Notes under the pieces: generated by a model
What the model saw: only the letters and a program-made list of their open reading frames with translations
Told to the model about the DNA's origin: nothing
The model's database searches: none
Shown here: positions 44,873 through 57,582 of the stretch, piece after piece
Position numbering within the stretch: the stretch's first letter is position 1
How the letters are laid out: each line of letters starts with the position of its first letter
Made by a program: the position numbers and the translations under genes
Source: Corynespora cassiicola
Taxonomy: Eukaryota; Ascomycota; Dothideomycetes; Pleosporales; Corynesporascaceae
Length of the DNA: 64,000 bases
NCBI GenBank assembly: GCA_022059125.1
Contig: JAEUWY010000020.1
Coordinates: forward strand, 2,046,001 to 2,110,000
Direction: 5' to 3'

Positions 44873-46320
44873 AGACGGAGGATGAGTGGAAGGACCTCGC
44901 TATATGTTTGATGTTGTTTCGTTTTCTGCGGAGAAAATGTTTGGAGTGTATACCCCAAGGACAGTACGGAAAGGAGTCGGCATAGAAGCCGCGGGCATAT
45001 GAAGTCGTCCAGGTGCTAGAGACCAGATCGAGACGCAGAAGGCGCAGCCCATCTCCAAATGCGGTTCGTATACTCACCTAGGTATACTATCGTTCTGCTC
45101 GATGCGGGGCTTGAGCCGAGGAAGTCGGCCAGCGGCGCCGATGGCAGAGAAAGTCGCCTGATACCACGGACAGGCTTTGGACATGGACTGGTTTTCAGGC
45201 TCGGGTTTGATTTTATATGTAGGTGCTACATACATGCAGACGGCGGCCTAGGCCGCTAAGAAACCAGTACTGTAAACCAAGAGACTGATGACTTGTTTAT
45301 AGATGTAGAAGCAGCTGTGCTTATAGTAGACGTGGTGCGGGCAAAGGCTTCGTAGACTTGGTGCCAAATCACCCATGTCTGCTAGCAAGGTCACCCGGCC
45401 AAGTCGCATGCGAGAGCGAAAAGGGTGCCTTGTGGCCTAATGGCGGTATTGTCTTGTCTTATAACGTGGCGGGGAGTGGTTTGCCCAGGCTACCAGGGAA
45501 GAGCATGTCGAATGCATTCTGCAAAGTTTAGCAGTTGGGGAGCATGTTTCAGGCATCTTTCTTTTTCGTGTCTGTTGGAGGGCATGATTCAGTTGCGCGG
45601 GTGTTGCGTATGACGTCAACTCCCGCTCCCGCTCTCGCGGTCGAGCATGGGCAGCAGCGCATGAGGGTTATCGCATCGGGCTGTCTAATAATAGGCTGCT
45701 GTCCGTGGCACACTATAGCGGACCGTCAGGCAGGCTGGGGACTGAGGCGAAAACGACGGGCGTGAGGCCCGAATCGAGAGGAGATCTAGATCAGTGAACC
45801 CTGAATGCAGGGCAACGATCAGCACGCGAGCTCTGGCCAACCGCGTCATCAGTCGACCTTGCCTTGACCGCCGTTGCGCTTGCCTGCTCCAGCATCGCGG
45901 CAGGCGCACGCCGGCGCAGGTCGATACAAGGCAGGCGGCATGTGTCCAACGAGCTTGCCCGATCTGCGCTCCCCAGCGTCCACCAGCGTCCACCAGCGTC
46001 CACCCGCCTGTGGCCATCCATCACCTGCTGCCCCCGTGCTCCTTGCCGCCACCATGGGCCCGTGGACCACTGCAGTGCTGCCCATTTAAGACGCAGCAAG
46101 GAGCCCGTTCGCCATTCACCACCTGCCCGACCGCGTCTGGCCACGACCCCTTTGCTGTGTGCTGCTTCACGCCCTCTGCCTTGGAAACGACGCGCCTGTG
46201 GGGCACCTTATTGGGAACCTCCGTGCCTCGGCCCGCGACTTGCTTTTGGATTTCTTTCCAGCCTACACGCTGCAGCGCAGCTCCTTACCACCACCAACCC
46301 CAGAGACGCCATACCACACC
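44873..46320. other. Intergenic, repeat-bearing
   Basis: 1.45 kb between two genes on the same strand. It contains a perfect 10-mer triplicate near 45,974. Larger overlapping frames (45,794-46,436) have the composition of GC-rich non-coding DNA and conflict on three frames. Confidence 0.55.
45974..46003. repeat. Tandem 10-mer CAGCGTCCAC x3
   Basis: Three exact copies of a 10-bp unit lie about 320 bp upstream of the hydrolase start codon. Confidence 0.85.
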
Positions 46321-47918
46321 ATGCTAGGCGACATCGCATGGCGCGGCTTCAGCTTGGCCTTTGGCTTGACCAACTTCTTGGCCTTGGCCGGCACCGCTGC
46401 CTTCAGAGACGGCGCCTTCACCAAGGGGGCGTCTGAAGAAGAGAAGAAGGAGCTCGCCGTGGGTATGCATTCGCCTTGCCCCTCTACAGCGCTCACGTTT
46501 GAATACAATTGACGCGCTACAGCCCGGAAGAAGTACTGGAGCCTCGATGCGGAGCCCATTCCAGGATTCACACACGAATTCTTCACCACCAAGAACGGCG
46601 TAAAGATCCATTATGTCGTCAATTCCAAGACGCGACCTACTGAGGCCCGCAACGTGGCCATCTTCATTCATGGTGAGCCTTTATCTCACCCCTCCGCCGA
46701 CCTGTGCCAATTGCTCATGGTGCCACAGGCTTCCCCGACTCATTCATGCTCTGGCGCCAGCTTCTCAAAGCCCCAGGCCTTCAATCATGCATCTTGATCG
46801 CAGTCGATCTTCCTGGTTACGGTGGTAGCGATGGCCTTTCCCAATACAGTGCAAACGAGATGCTTGAGGCCGTCACTGCCTTCATAATAGAGATGCGCGA
46901 GAAATACGTGCAGGAGAACGCCAAGGTGGTGATTGCCAGCCACGACTGGGGAGGCATTGTTGCATCGAGGCTCGCATCCGAGGCAAAGGAATTGGCTGAT
47001 CGTTGGATCATCGCCGGTGCCGTCATCGTATGTTTGAATCCCTTACTTCCCATTCCACCTGCAATCACAGAAAACAAAAACCTCTGACATCGTCCACAGC
47101 CTGGTCTCTTGCTCGCCAACACAAAGACATTGAGTGCATCTTCCAAGCAAATGTTGCACACCTATCTACGCCATCCCTTCAACTTCCGCCTCGTCAAACG
47201 CGCCTTCGCCACGCTATCTCCAGTGTTTTCGCAGATATCTCGCTCATTCTACATCTTCGTCTTCAACCTACCGAAGCCGATTGCCAATTTTGCTGTTCGA
47301 ATGGGAGACTATTGGTTCCTCCGCATCCTGCAAAATGCTGCTGCTGGCCTGTACAAGAACCGCAAGCTTGTGCGGAAAATGAGCGCTTCCGAATCGGGAG
47401 ATTGGATGGCCATGTGCAGCGGTCCCAGCGTCGCTGAGATTCAAAGCACAGGCGACCTTGCATACTCCGATTCGGTACGCGCGAGAGCGAGCGATCACGG
47501 CGCAGCCGAGAAGCTTCGCATCTATCGCGAGGGCTTGTTTTCTACTCCCTGGGAAAAGTCGCTCGAGACTGTCATTGCTCTATCTGACATTGCCGCCTCG
47601 TCTACATCCAAACCAACTTCCGGTGCTGGATTATTCGAGGAGGGGCCTCCTGGTGCCCTCAAGGCCCCAGCTACCATACTCTACGGCAAGTATGATCCTG
47701 CATTTGAGCGAAGACTCGCCCTCGATGGCGTGAGCGACTACTTGGTCAAGGGCAGTCAGGTGCTCATCATTGACGGTGCGGGTCATTGGCTGCCTCATGA
47801 GGGCTTAGGCGCCAAGGTACTGGAAGATGTTGTGGAGTGGGCCATTGGTGATGAGAAGCAGCCTCTGAAGACCCGATTTGACGGGCTGCCCGACGTCAAG
47901 TTCACCTTGGAGAAGTAG
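46321..47918 (+). CDS. Epoxide-hydrolase-like alpha/beta hydrolase
   Basis: Exons 46321-46462, 46523-46672, 46729-47027 and 47100-47918 (introns of 60, 56 and 72 bp) give 469 residues. The oxyanion segment H97-GFPDS is completed by the second splice. The nucleophile elbow ASHDWGG contains D170, the acid is D396 in YGKYDPAFERR, and the base is H426 in GAGHWLPHEG. An aspartate nucleophile points to epoxide hydrolase or haloalkane dehalogenase chemistry rather than an esterase. Residues 8-28 are hydrophobic (LAFGLTNFLALAG) and could be a membrane anchor or signal-anchor. A 90-residue cap sits between D170 and D396. The natural substrate is unknown. Confidence 0.88.
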
Positions 47919-48714
47919 GATTCGAAAAAGACTGGACTCTCGGCAGCTACAGGTTGAGAAGGTGATTTTGCAACTGGGGAAGGGCAGGGCTAGGCGGTTT
48001 TCCATCTCCGTCGGAGTCTGAGGAATAGGTTATTTTTGTATGATACCACTTTGCGAATCTCCATCACCATGGTTTCCTTTTCGACTGGCGACTGCCTTGA
48101 CCTAGATGCGTGCACGATATGGACAGTGTTTCAAAGAGTGATATTCTAAAAGTTAAACATTAAACCCTGTGGATTACAGAATAGAGCCAGTTACAAACTC
48201 ACAAGGATAACAATTCTATTGGGAAACGGAAATTAGGAGAATACGCCAACCTGGCCCTCGAGCAGCAAGGACGACATGGCTAATGAGAGAAATAGATGAT
48301 GTAAAAGTGCCCAGCACTGGAGTCTTCTCGCGGATGCACATGGAAATATGGGGATGTATGTGTATGAAGTACAACAGGACAGAAAAAGAAGAAAAAACGC
48401 AGCGCACGCTGAACGCCATGTTCTCATCCGTGTACCAGTGCCGACTTATACCGAACCACCAACCAGCCCACAAATCTTGAGATGAGAAGACAAGACGGTA
48501 CTGTAAGAAAGAGGGGAAAAAAAGAAAGAAAGGAAGAGCAAGTCACACAAAGAGAAACGCAACGACTTTTCCCGCCCATGAGAGGAATCCATACGCCACG
48601 TACAACATCACCATGATCATATCCACAATCCCCATCCCCCACCCAAACCCGAGGACAAAACGCAGCCAAAAACATCCCGCAGCAAAAAAAAAAAAAAAAA
48701 AGAAGCCAGAGGCT
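47919..48714. other. Convergent 3' region
   Basis: About 800 bp between convergent genes. Includes a purine-rich GAAA tract (48,500-48,540) and an 18-A run at 48,684-48,701. No gene seen. Confidence 0.55.
48684..48701. repeat. Poly-A homopolymer (18 bp)
   Basis: Eighteen consecutive A on the plus strand, directly after the stop codon of the homeodomain gene, whose coding strand reads T18 there. Confidence 0.9.
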
Positions 48715-49206
48715 CTACGCATGCCCCCACCCGGGCCCCGGGCCCTGGAACTCCATCTCGTTCCCAAACAACTGCAACTGATCCAACGCGCCATCAAACT
48801 CGGCAGGCGACATCTCCATCGTGGCGGTGGTGCTGCTGCCGCCGTGGAACCCCAACCCTGCTGCCGAAGTAGGGGCCGCCACGGGCGCCGACAGGCTGGG
48901 GAACGTCGTGTCGAAGGACATGGACATGTTTGGCGGGAAGAAGGGGGCTGTGTTTTCGTTTGTGCCGTGGGCGCTGTGCGTGACGACGGGCGCGCTGTTG
49001 CAGTGCACGGGGTGGAAGGGGGGTACGGCCGTGTTGATGGTGATGTTTGGCGGCTGCTGTTGTTGTTGTTGCTGCTGCGCGGTCGGATACGAGGGCCAGG
49101 TCGGGTAGGAGGGGAAGTGGGATGGGTCGATGAGGGGGTCGGTGTTTATGTCGGGGAGGGGTGCGAAGGTTGCACGTGGGATCTGGGCGAGCGTATGCGA
49201 GAAATC

Positions 49207-49241
<35 letters not shown>

Positions 49242-51234
49242 GCTGCTGATGGTGGTGGTGGTGGTACTGCTGGCTTGAGCGATAGCCTTGGAAAGCTGGT
49301 TGCATGACCTGCGGCTGCTGGGGCTGAGGGGTAGACTGTGAGGAGCGCGTCGAGCGGCCTGTGAAGGTGCGGCTGAGGCGTGCAAGGCCGGGGATGCGCC
49401 TGTGGCTGTGGCCATGCTCATTCTGCTTCTCCTCCCGGCTCGAGTTGCGGGAATGCGGTTGTGACGGTGGCTCTTCGATGGGATAGTCCGTCCATTCGTC
49501 CATGGTGCGACCTTCCTTGAAGTGGCCGGCAATGTGCGTTTCCCTCTTGTCCCAGGTCTCGAGGTGCTCGGCGCAGAACCCACACATCCAGCCTTTGCCC
49601 CCGTTTCCGTACCCTTCCTCTTTGCTTGGTGACTTTTTCCATTTGCTTTGGACGACATCGTATAGAGTGGCAGAATGGAAGTTCTTCACATGCTGTCGCA
49701 GATGATCCGGGCGAAAGAATGTCCGCTCTGCGATGGGCCTCTTGACGCACTCGGATATCCGGTGATTGGTGAGGAAATGGTCCTCGGGTGGGTCGCTCAT
49801 TCTGCAGAAAGCACAGATCGATGTACCCGACGCGGTAGTAGCGGTGCGACTCGAGATGGACACCCGAGGGCCATATAGTAAGCAAGTCCAATGAGAACGG
49901 GCCTGATGCTGCGTTTCTTCATGCCGACGCCAGGACTTTTGGACCAAATGTTTGCGGCAAAAGGTGCATTGCCATAATTTCTCCTGGTCATCAATGGGGA
50001 TGGCTGAGATTGGTGTCTCTTGGACAGGCGAGGCCAGAGTACTGGGAGGCTGAAAAGATTGACTATTGTTACGTCGGTAATTCTTCTTCTTGCCCCTTCG
50101 AGACGGCTGGGCAACATTCTGAGGTGCAGAGAGAGCACTGGATCCGGAGACAGAACCTGCACGACGGTACCTATTGTTTTCTGGCACAAAAGCGAAGCCT
50201 CCAGTGTACGGCGGTGTGACTGCTGCATCGGCAATGTCGCTTTCGCGCGCAACTTCATCCTCGGAACCACTGGAAAGGTATGTCTCGAGAGGATTCAACT
50301 GCCTGGCTCGCGCATTCGTGAACCAAGTGTTTACTTGCTTCTCTGTGATGCCACATTCTTGCGAGAGCTGGCGCTTAGTCTCACTGCTGGGGTATGGGTC
50401 ATCCTGGTGGGCGTCCAGCCACTCTTGGAGACGATTGAGAGCACTCAGGGGGAGTTTGGAAACCCTGCCTGCGCGAGAGCGCTTGACTTTGGTGTCACAT
50501 GGGCTGATTGGAGAGACTGGCGACAGGAAGTCGGGGTTGGGCGAACAGCCTGGGCACTTTGACGGGCCGGACGGATTGATCTGGGAAACGATCTCACAGG
50601 CCGAGCAACGAGTAGTAGTGTCAAGCTTGCTGAGTCGATTCCTCTTGGACTCCTTGGAAAGGCTGATGAACGGGATCGAAGTGTCCAACCGGAGCGAGGC
50701 TGGCTCGACAATTTCCGGGATCCGACACTCCTCACACCGGATGCTCTCGTCTAGAGTTGCGTCGCGGAGGACCTCACAAGCCATGCAACGCTGGCCATCG
50801 CGTGGGATCTCAGGCAGATAGAAGCCATTGTTGGAGGGATCTTTTGCAGTCAGGACACTGAGGTCGGTGCCGACTGGGTCGATCAATGGCTCTTTGGCGT
50901 GAAGACCGCCCTACAGCACCCATCAGCCCGCTCCAAGGGAACAAACGTAAGGTCGCAACCATACCACTGGATTAGTCCAATGAAACCCCAAGCCCAAACC
51001 CGCATGCTCATGCGACCGGTGTTGCAGTCCTTGGCTCGACGATGCATTGTTGGATAACTGTCCCTGCGACCGGTCAGCAACCAGATGGAAAGTGTGGAGG
51101 GACGCAAAGCGCAGCCTTACCTGCAGCAAGTCCTCGAGGCTGTTCGACGCATTGTTGCCCGATCCGTAGCCTGAGTCGAAACTCCAGATGCTGGGCGCTG
51201 ACCGCTTAAGGCCCGTCCCGTCGGGGGACAGCAT
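48715..51234 (-). CDS. TALE homeodomain and C2H2 regulator with polyglutamine
   Basis: Exons 51121-51234, 50965-51063 and 48715-50910 (introns of 57 and 54 bp) give 802 residues. Near the N-terminus two CxxC-type pairs occur (CMACEVL, CEECRIPE; CSACEIV, CPGCSP). A TALE homeodomain with the PYP loop lies at about 218-273 (LSALNRLQEWLDAHQDDPYP, then W267-FTNARARQ). Two or three C2H2-like fingers follow (CTFCRKHLVQKSWRRHEETQH; CGFCAEHLETWDKRETHIAGH). The C-terminal third is Gln/Pro/His-rich with two CAG-coded polyglutamine tracts. The combined homeodomain plus fingers layout is known for fungal proteins but most are unstudied; a DNA-binding developmental regulator is inferred. A homopolymer tail at the end could affect the reported stop. 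Confidence 0.85.
49052..49079. repeat. CAG/CAA polyglutamine tract
   Basis: Minus-strand CAG/CAA codons encode eight or nine Gln in a row inside the homeodomain protein, followed by PPNITINT. Confidence 0.85.
49208..49246. repeat. Pure CAG microsatellite encoding polyglutamine
   Basis: On the minus strand about ten uninterrupted CAG triplets, then one CGG, then two more CAG, encode QQR followed by ten Gln. A pure triplet tract of this kind is prone to length change. Confidence 0.85.
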
Positions 51235-52364
51235 GCTGGGCGCCGGCGTAACGTGTTGGTGAGGTCAAACCCGTGGCGGTTCGCTATCGCGACGCGAATA
51301 TGCGGAAGAGATGTGAAGGACTCAGGAACCAAGTCCCAACTCCCAGGCGGCCGCCCTGCTACATATCCCCTCGACCAGTCCCCGCAACCGCAATGGTGCG
51401 CCGCAGACTGAGTAAGAGGGTGGCAGTGGCTGTTCACTTGTGGCGTCCGCTGCGTGATTGGACAACCCCCGTCATCAGCTCCCCAGGGGTGTGCACACTC
51501 ATGCGAGTGGAGCCATTTTGCGCCAGTCCAGAGGCTGAGGTACAGTTTGCGGTGTCGCTCGGGGGGCCGAAACGTGACCTTCCGTCCCCAAGGACTGCGA
51601 CTTTGGCCAGGACGGTAGGGGTTCTTGCGAGCCGACGAATCGGGGCAGCCACTTGGCGGACTTGGGGCCTGAGGCGGTGCGCGGCTGTGCACTTGTCCGT
51701 CAGCGGCGTGATTGGAGCGATGCCATCCTTCACGAACTGTGGCTGGTCAGATAATGCACTTAGTATCGAATTTTCAGCATAAGCCTCGCTTCGGAGCGTT
51801 TCGTCTGACCCGCGTGACGTCAAGAGGGTTAAATCGACGAGGCCATCGGAGAACACCATGGCGGTCTATCGTGAACCCCATGTGTGCTGCGGCAGCCGCC
51901 GGCGTGGGCCTAGCCAGAGTTACCCACTACCGCCGATCCAATGCCGTCCCCCACCTACGAATCCGCTCCCAAGAACGGCCGTTATACTCCCAACGAACAC
52001 TGATCTAGGTCTACCCTAGTGGACGGGCCGGCCGGGTTCACCAGCTACTGTCAACACATTGATGCAAATGTAGCAATGTCAATTTTAGGGATAGCCAGAT
52101 ATGCAAACATCAATTGCTAACGTCTTGGGTATTCATTTTTTGTAGACGGCCATGCAGGAATATGGAGACTGAAAGAATAGAAACATCTAAAACGAAGCTC
52201 AACCAATTGAGCAATCCCCACACCAATCATGCAGAACCCGGTGCTACCATGCCGAAAATCATCCCCCCTCCTCTATATGCGCGCCATATTCGGACCACAG
52301 TCGCCTTCGTCATCTGCGTCATTCATATTCCACAATCAAGATCATCAAACCATTTCGTCTCCAC
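51235..52364. other. Intergenic, homeodomain gene promoter
   Basis: 1.1 kb holding the promoter of the homeodomain gene (leftward) and the 3' UTR of the PAS-kinase gene. Frames on both strands (up to 190 codons) overlap without motifs. Confidence 0.55.
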
Positions 52365-55300
52365 CTATGCAGGCGATTCGACCATTGTGCACCAAGGGTG
52401 ATCCAGCACCTGACTGATCGTTATCCGCTTCTCCACGTCTCTGTCCAGCATCAACCGAATAAGGTCGATGCTCTCTTCGCTCATAATGTAAGGAACCCTG
52501 AGATCGTGGTCCATGATCTCATCAATGCTATAGAACGGGTTTTCCTTGTACACAATCGTGTACAGAAGAATGCCCAGGGCCCAGACATCTTGTTCCTTGC
52601 CGCGGTACGATTTGCCAGCCAGAACCTCGGGCGCAGCGTAGTCTATGCATTCATTAGCGGTGCGCGTGGAGAGTGGTCCATTATACATACCAATAGTTCC
52701 CACGAATACGTCAAAGGGCCCGCTCTTGATGTACGCTGCGCTACCGAAATCGATCAACTTGATGTTGCCCTCGCCGTCGAGAATAACGTTCTCATCCTTG
52801 ATGTCGCGGTGAACAACCTTTGCCTTGGTGTGGAGATGATGAATTGCTTCGGCGACTTGGACAAAAATTTTGCGACATTCCTTCTCTTCCATGTTGACGC
52901 GGAGTTCAATGTAGTCAAAGAGATCCATTCCAGGAAGGCCATGGGGTACCATTTCAATGTAGTAGTTGACGTCATCTTCGAAGAAATCAGACATCTCGAC
53001 GATGTTGGGATGCTTAAAGCCGTCCCGCCGCAGATAATCAAGAACATGAATTTCCAAGGGTACAGTGCCGAGCCGCCGGTCACGAGTCCAGGTGTCGACC
53101 AAGATGCGTCGTTTGGTAACATACTTGATAACCACCTTCTTGCTGGTATTCTTCTTGTACCGACACAATTTGACTTGGCCATATGCACCCTGTCCCATCT
53201 CCTCTAGTACCACAAAATCGCTGATGGTCTTCTTCTTTGGTGGCTCATCAGTTGTGGCCTCGAGCGGCAATTGCTTGGCCCGTGGTTCCGCTGGTGATGA
53301 GGGTTGGGTGGCTTCTTGTAGTTGCTGGGTTAGAAGAGAAATAGGCTGAATGTCTGACCTGGCCGGCTCTGGGTGTGCTTCGGGGGACATGAGATGGGAT
53401 TGGCCTGGTGATGGTTGATGTGGTGGAGTGCCAGGGCGTGAAACGAGCGGGGTGACTGGACCGACCCCATGGTTTGCTGCATGAAGATGGCGCGAGTATG
53501 TGACCCAGAGTGCATATACCAACTCCGAATTGGAAGCTGCCTTTGGCGCGTCTTCCTCTACGATGGCGTGCTCCTCGATGCGCGGAGTCTTTTCACTCTT
53601 GACAACCCTCATCTGAACATCCACCATGATTTCAGAGCCGTCTCGATGAAGAGCCGGCAAGCCGCTCGGTCGCAAGAATATGGCGGCTGCGTCTGCACTT
53701 CCTTCCCGCATGGCCAAAAGAGCCCGGGCACGACGGAAGCTGTGTTCAGGGATCACTATGCCATCAACCAGCTCTATCTTGTCTTCGTCAGTCATAACAT
53801 GAAGAATCTTATCGAATCCCGGGATGAGTTTGGTAACATGCATGCCCTCGGGCCGTGGTTGTCCGAACAGGGCTGAGGAGAAGACGGAATTAGAGCTTGC
53901 AATAGTCAGATCCGAGGCGGTTAGGACGACGATTCCGGCAATGTGGGGGAAGCTAGAGACGCGGAATGTAGGCTCCCCTGGAAGTGCCTCCACTGTCACA
54001 GGGATATTGATGTTGTTGGAGGTCCGTGCAGTGAAGTTGCGGACTTCAGCGATCTTGTCATAGTCCAGCGCTCCCGTGTTTGTGCCTTCGAGGCGAGGTA
54101 TTCCGGGTATTAACCGCTTGATATCCATGCCTCTACGCAACCTGTCGCTTCCAAAAACGGCCTCGGTTGCTCCTTGACCCTTCGCCACACAACCCACCTC
54201 GTCCACATTAACGTAGACGACATCTTCGGCAATCTCTTCTAGGACCCAGATGAGACCGCCCCGTTTTTCCTTGACCCACAGGCTAGCAGATCCGGTAGCG
54301 CCGTTCCTCTTCTGGATTGGGACAACATCGCCGCAGAGCAAAACACCTCTCGAACCTTTCGACTCGTGGTTCAGGCCACCCTTGACGTTCTTCTTTGCAG
54401 CATAAGACGAGCCACTGCCATCATCTGTCTTGGCCCGTCGGTTCTCCTTGACCTGCCGCGATGAGGGTTTACTCAGTAGTCTTGCAGTAACGCCATTTCC
54501 AACCTTTAGTGTAGTGGAGGGCACAGGGCTTGTCTGCTGGCTCTGGCTGTAGGGGTCTCGCGAAACCTTGGACCCAGTGTCGGGGTTCTTAAGCTTATCC
54601 TCGAGCCACTTCCGCCGCTCCTCGCGCACAACCTCTAGTATGCCAAGTTTGCGGACCTCTGCTCTCGTTACGCCAAAAACCAAGCATGCCAAATCGTTTG
54701 CGGCGGTGATTGTCCAAGGTGCTTGTGCTTCAGTCGTGAAAATGGCCTGCGCAGCAGGCACCCAACGACTTCCATGGCCATGCGGTGCCGGCCCTCCAGA
54801 GTGTGGCCCTGGCCCGCCAGACATTGGGGGTTGTATGGTTGGCGCGGCTGTAGGAGAGACGATCTGATTGGCTTGGCCTCGCTCTCCTACCAGGTAAGGC
54901 TGTGCTAGTGCGTCGTTGAGCTGGCTTTGGATTGTCAAAGGCGCCACATCAGTCAGAGTTCGCTTCAAAGCTGCACGCTGGGGGCGTAGAGGAGGTGGCG
55001 AAATGGTTCTCTGACTTGAATCATCAGAAGCATGGTCCGCCGGGGGTGGGCTCTTCGCTTCCTGTCCTTCTACTAGACTTTCCAAGGGCCGGGATGCCTG
55101 AGGTGCTGCCTCTTGTGATTTTGAAGTCTCGACCATGCTCTCGGGGCTTTCTGATCTAGTCATGAAACTCTTCTCGAAAAGGTTTTCGCCCGACATATCA
55201 GCAGGCCCAGTTAATGGGCCCAACGCCCCCAGTCCGTGAGCTCCTGTGGCATCCTGGCCTATAAGGTTGGCTCGCGTCAGGAGCTCCAACATGCTCTGCA

Positions 55301-55989
55301 CTTCCTGGTCACCGCTGAGTTTGGCCTGGGCATTCGCTATGCCGGGGTTCGTTGCGGCCCAACCCAGCTTGTCTCGCATGAAGTCTATCGAGCGCTTGAG
55401 CACGTTCTGTCGGTTGTGAATGAACTCCTCCGACTGTGTTGCGAATGAGAAAGAATGCAGCGACTCGGAGGGAAACCGAGTCAGGTCTTCGCCAAAGGCT
55501 GCAAACGTAGGGGAGCCGGGAGCCGATGGAGCAGAGGCGGAGGGGTGTCTCGACACTGGTGGGGTGATGTTCAACGAGGTTGCCCGCTGGGTTGTGGGGA
55601 CTCTGGAGGCAGGCTGCTGTCGGATGCGGCGAAGGCCAGAGGCACCCAGGCCGTGCTCGTGCTCGGGGAGGATAGGTGACCTGGTGGAAATGCGTCAGCC
55701 AGAGTCATGCAGCCCAACAAACAAACAGGGCGCCCAACGCGGCCGCGCGCGAGCCGGCTTGTCCAACTCACATTGTCATTCTGTCCAGCTGGCCCGCGTC
55801 GATGCTCATCCGCTTCGCAGTATTCACCATCAGCGGGGGACCCGCGGCGTGCGCGAGCAGATTCCCCGTGCTCTTGTTCTTGGGAAGCGAGACATTTCCA
55901 GAGGCGAAGTGCAGGAGGGACTGCGAGGGGGCATTGAAGTCTTCTTGTGGAGAGCCTGGAGGGGTGAGGTGGTCAGCAACGGAGCCCAT
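52365..55989 (-). CDS. PAS-domain protein kinase (PASK/Psk1-type)
   Basis: Exons 55772-55989, 52691-55680 and 52365-52642 give 1,161 residues. The first splice (91-bp intron) joins DRMTM to SPILPEHEHGLGASGLRR. A 48-bp intron at 52643-52690 is in frame with no stop, so a simple reading hides it; removing it restores GTIDYAAPE in the activation segment. PAS-like regions are seen near 345-420 (WTITAANDLACLVFGVTRAE) and 620-690 (FPHIAGIVVLTASDLTIASS). The kinase domain (about 890-1155) has GQGAYGQV, K925, HRD with D1032, DFG with D1050, and APE at 1073-1075. Yeast Psk1/Psk2 sense nutrient state and steer carbon to cell-wall glucan and translation control. The N-terminal 340 residues are disordered and Ser/Thr/Pro-rich, likely phosphorylated. 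Confidence 0.93.
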
Positions 55990-57582
55990 GTGAAACGGAT
56001 GCAAACGCGGCGGGCGGCGTCGGGGAAAGTGGGATAGGGAAAAGGCGGGGAGCTGCAGGCGCCAGCAGGCAGGCGAGCAGGCGAGCAGGCGGGCTTAAGG
56101 AGCTGACGGCGCAGGCGGACGCAGTGGGAAGGCTGGCGGGTGGTCCCAAGGTACGGTGTGGGTAGCGGCGTGCTCGGAACGGCGGTATGGCAGGTGGGCG
56201 GGCTCGGGCGGCGGGACTGTCGAGCGCGTCGCGTCGGGCCAGGGCAGGGCAGGGCAGGGCAGGGCAGGGCAGGACGGCGGATACAGGCGGTGGGGGCGTG
56301 ACGGGCGCAGTGTAGGCAGACGGGGTCATCGGACGCTTACCATCTTCATGTGGCCTGCTCATTCCCTGAGGTGCCTCGCTCGGGCAGATCAGACTGTCTC
56401 GGATCGGTTAACGGGCGGGTGCGGCGGGCTTGAGGGCGCAAAGGGTCGGAGGCCGCTGTACAATGGGCCCCGGGGCGGCAGAGTCGCGTACGGGCGAGGG
56501 AGAGGGGGGCTGTGGGCGTGGAGACGAGGAGGGTCAGATGGCGGGGGAGAGGCCACCGAGAGAGACGAGGGACTGGACTGCGAGAGTGCGCGGGCTCAGC
56601 TGCGATGGGCGATGGGCGATGGGCGACGGGGCGGCGGACGGTTTATGAGGCGGAAAGGGTCAGACTCGGGAGGGCGCACGTTCAGAAAATGGAAATGGGA
56701 ATCAGAGATAGAATTGGGGTAACTATGTGGCCAATATGCAGTTGTCGTTAGACTTTGCCTTTGCATGTCGGTCGGTCGTCGCCCCGCACAGACGACAGCC
56801 CACGCCGCAACAGTCATGGCGTCGTCCTTTGACTGACCGAACAAGCAGCCAGCGACCCCGTCGACTCCGCCCGCCCCCTCGATCCCTTCGGACCCTTCGA
56901 CCCCTTCACATGAAGCCCTCCCGCGTTCCGCAAAACACTGGATCCTGTTGTTCTTCTGTCCGCCGTGTATTGGCCCACCGCCCGCTGGACACGCCATGGC
57001 CGCCAGCGACGGCCGATCCCTTCACTGGCTGCGCAGGGATGCCCTCTGCGGATGCCGCACACGTCCATCGTCGCGACGATTGCTGCTTCAACAGCCAGCG
57101 AGCCCGCATGCACGTCAAGGCTCTAGGAAGACGCTCCCGCCCACCTTGGAGCCATCCCTGCCCATCAGCAGTCTGGCCGCCACCCCATCTCAGATCAGCC
57201 CAACCCCAAAGAGCCTACCGCAACGTCTCTGGACGCCCTTGTGCTTCTCCCCCACACTCTTCTCTCCCATCCCCTTTTTTTTTTCTTTGCCCACAAAAAG
57301 CCGCATAGCGTTGCTTCACATTAACAAAAATTGCAGGAGGCCCCGTGTGAACAAGGCTCGCTGGTCCTCTGAATCCTCGTATGTTGCTTCTCTTGATTGC
57401 TTTTTTTGTCCTTCCTCCGTAGAGCGGAGGAGGGGCGTATCGCCATTTGCGGTTTCGCTCCGCTAGGCCCCGCGGACAGCTATTGGTGGCCACCATCAAT
57501 CAACTCGCTGCGCTGTTCCCACGTTCTACACCCTTTCACCCCTCCGGCAGCCTATCCGACTGCCGACACGAGAGCACTGCCA
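55990..57582. other. Intergenic, PAS-kinase promoter
   Basis: 1.6 kb, GC-rich, with the AGGGC repeat at 56,241. Overlapping frames (for example 56,156-56,722) are Arg/Gly-rich and driven by repeats. No gene recognised. Confidence 0.55.
56241..56270. repeat. AGGGC pentanucleotide repeat, possible G-quadruplex
   Basis: Six perfect AGGGC units about 250 bp upstream of the PAS-kinase start codon. The plus strand satisfies the four-run GGG quadruplex pattern; here that is the template strand of the gene. The same unit forms the tract near 7,801. Confidence 0.88.

Noticed and set aside
45794..46436. Overlapping frames of 177 and 190 codons before the hydrolase gene
   Set aside because: Three conflicting frames share the same DNA and include the 10-mer tandem repeat; the second runs into the first hydrolase exon in the wrong frame.
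52398..53207. 269-codon frame opposite the PAS-kinase domain
   Set aside because: It lies fully antisense to conserved kinase motifs and shows no family signature.
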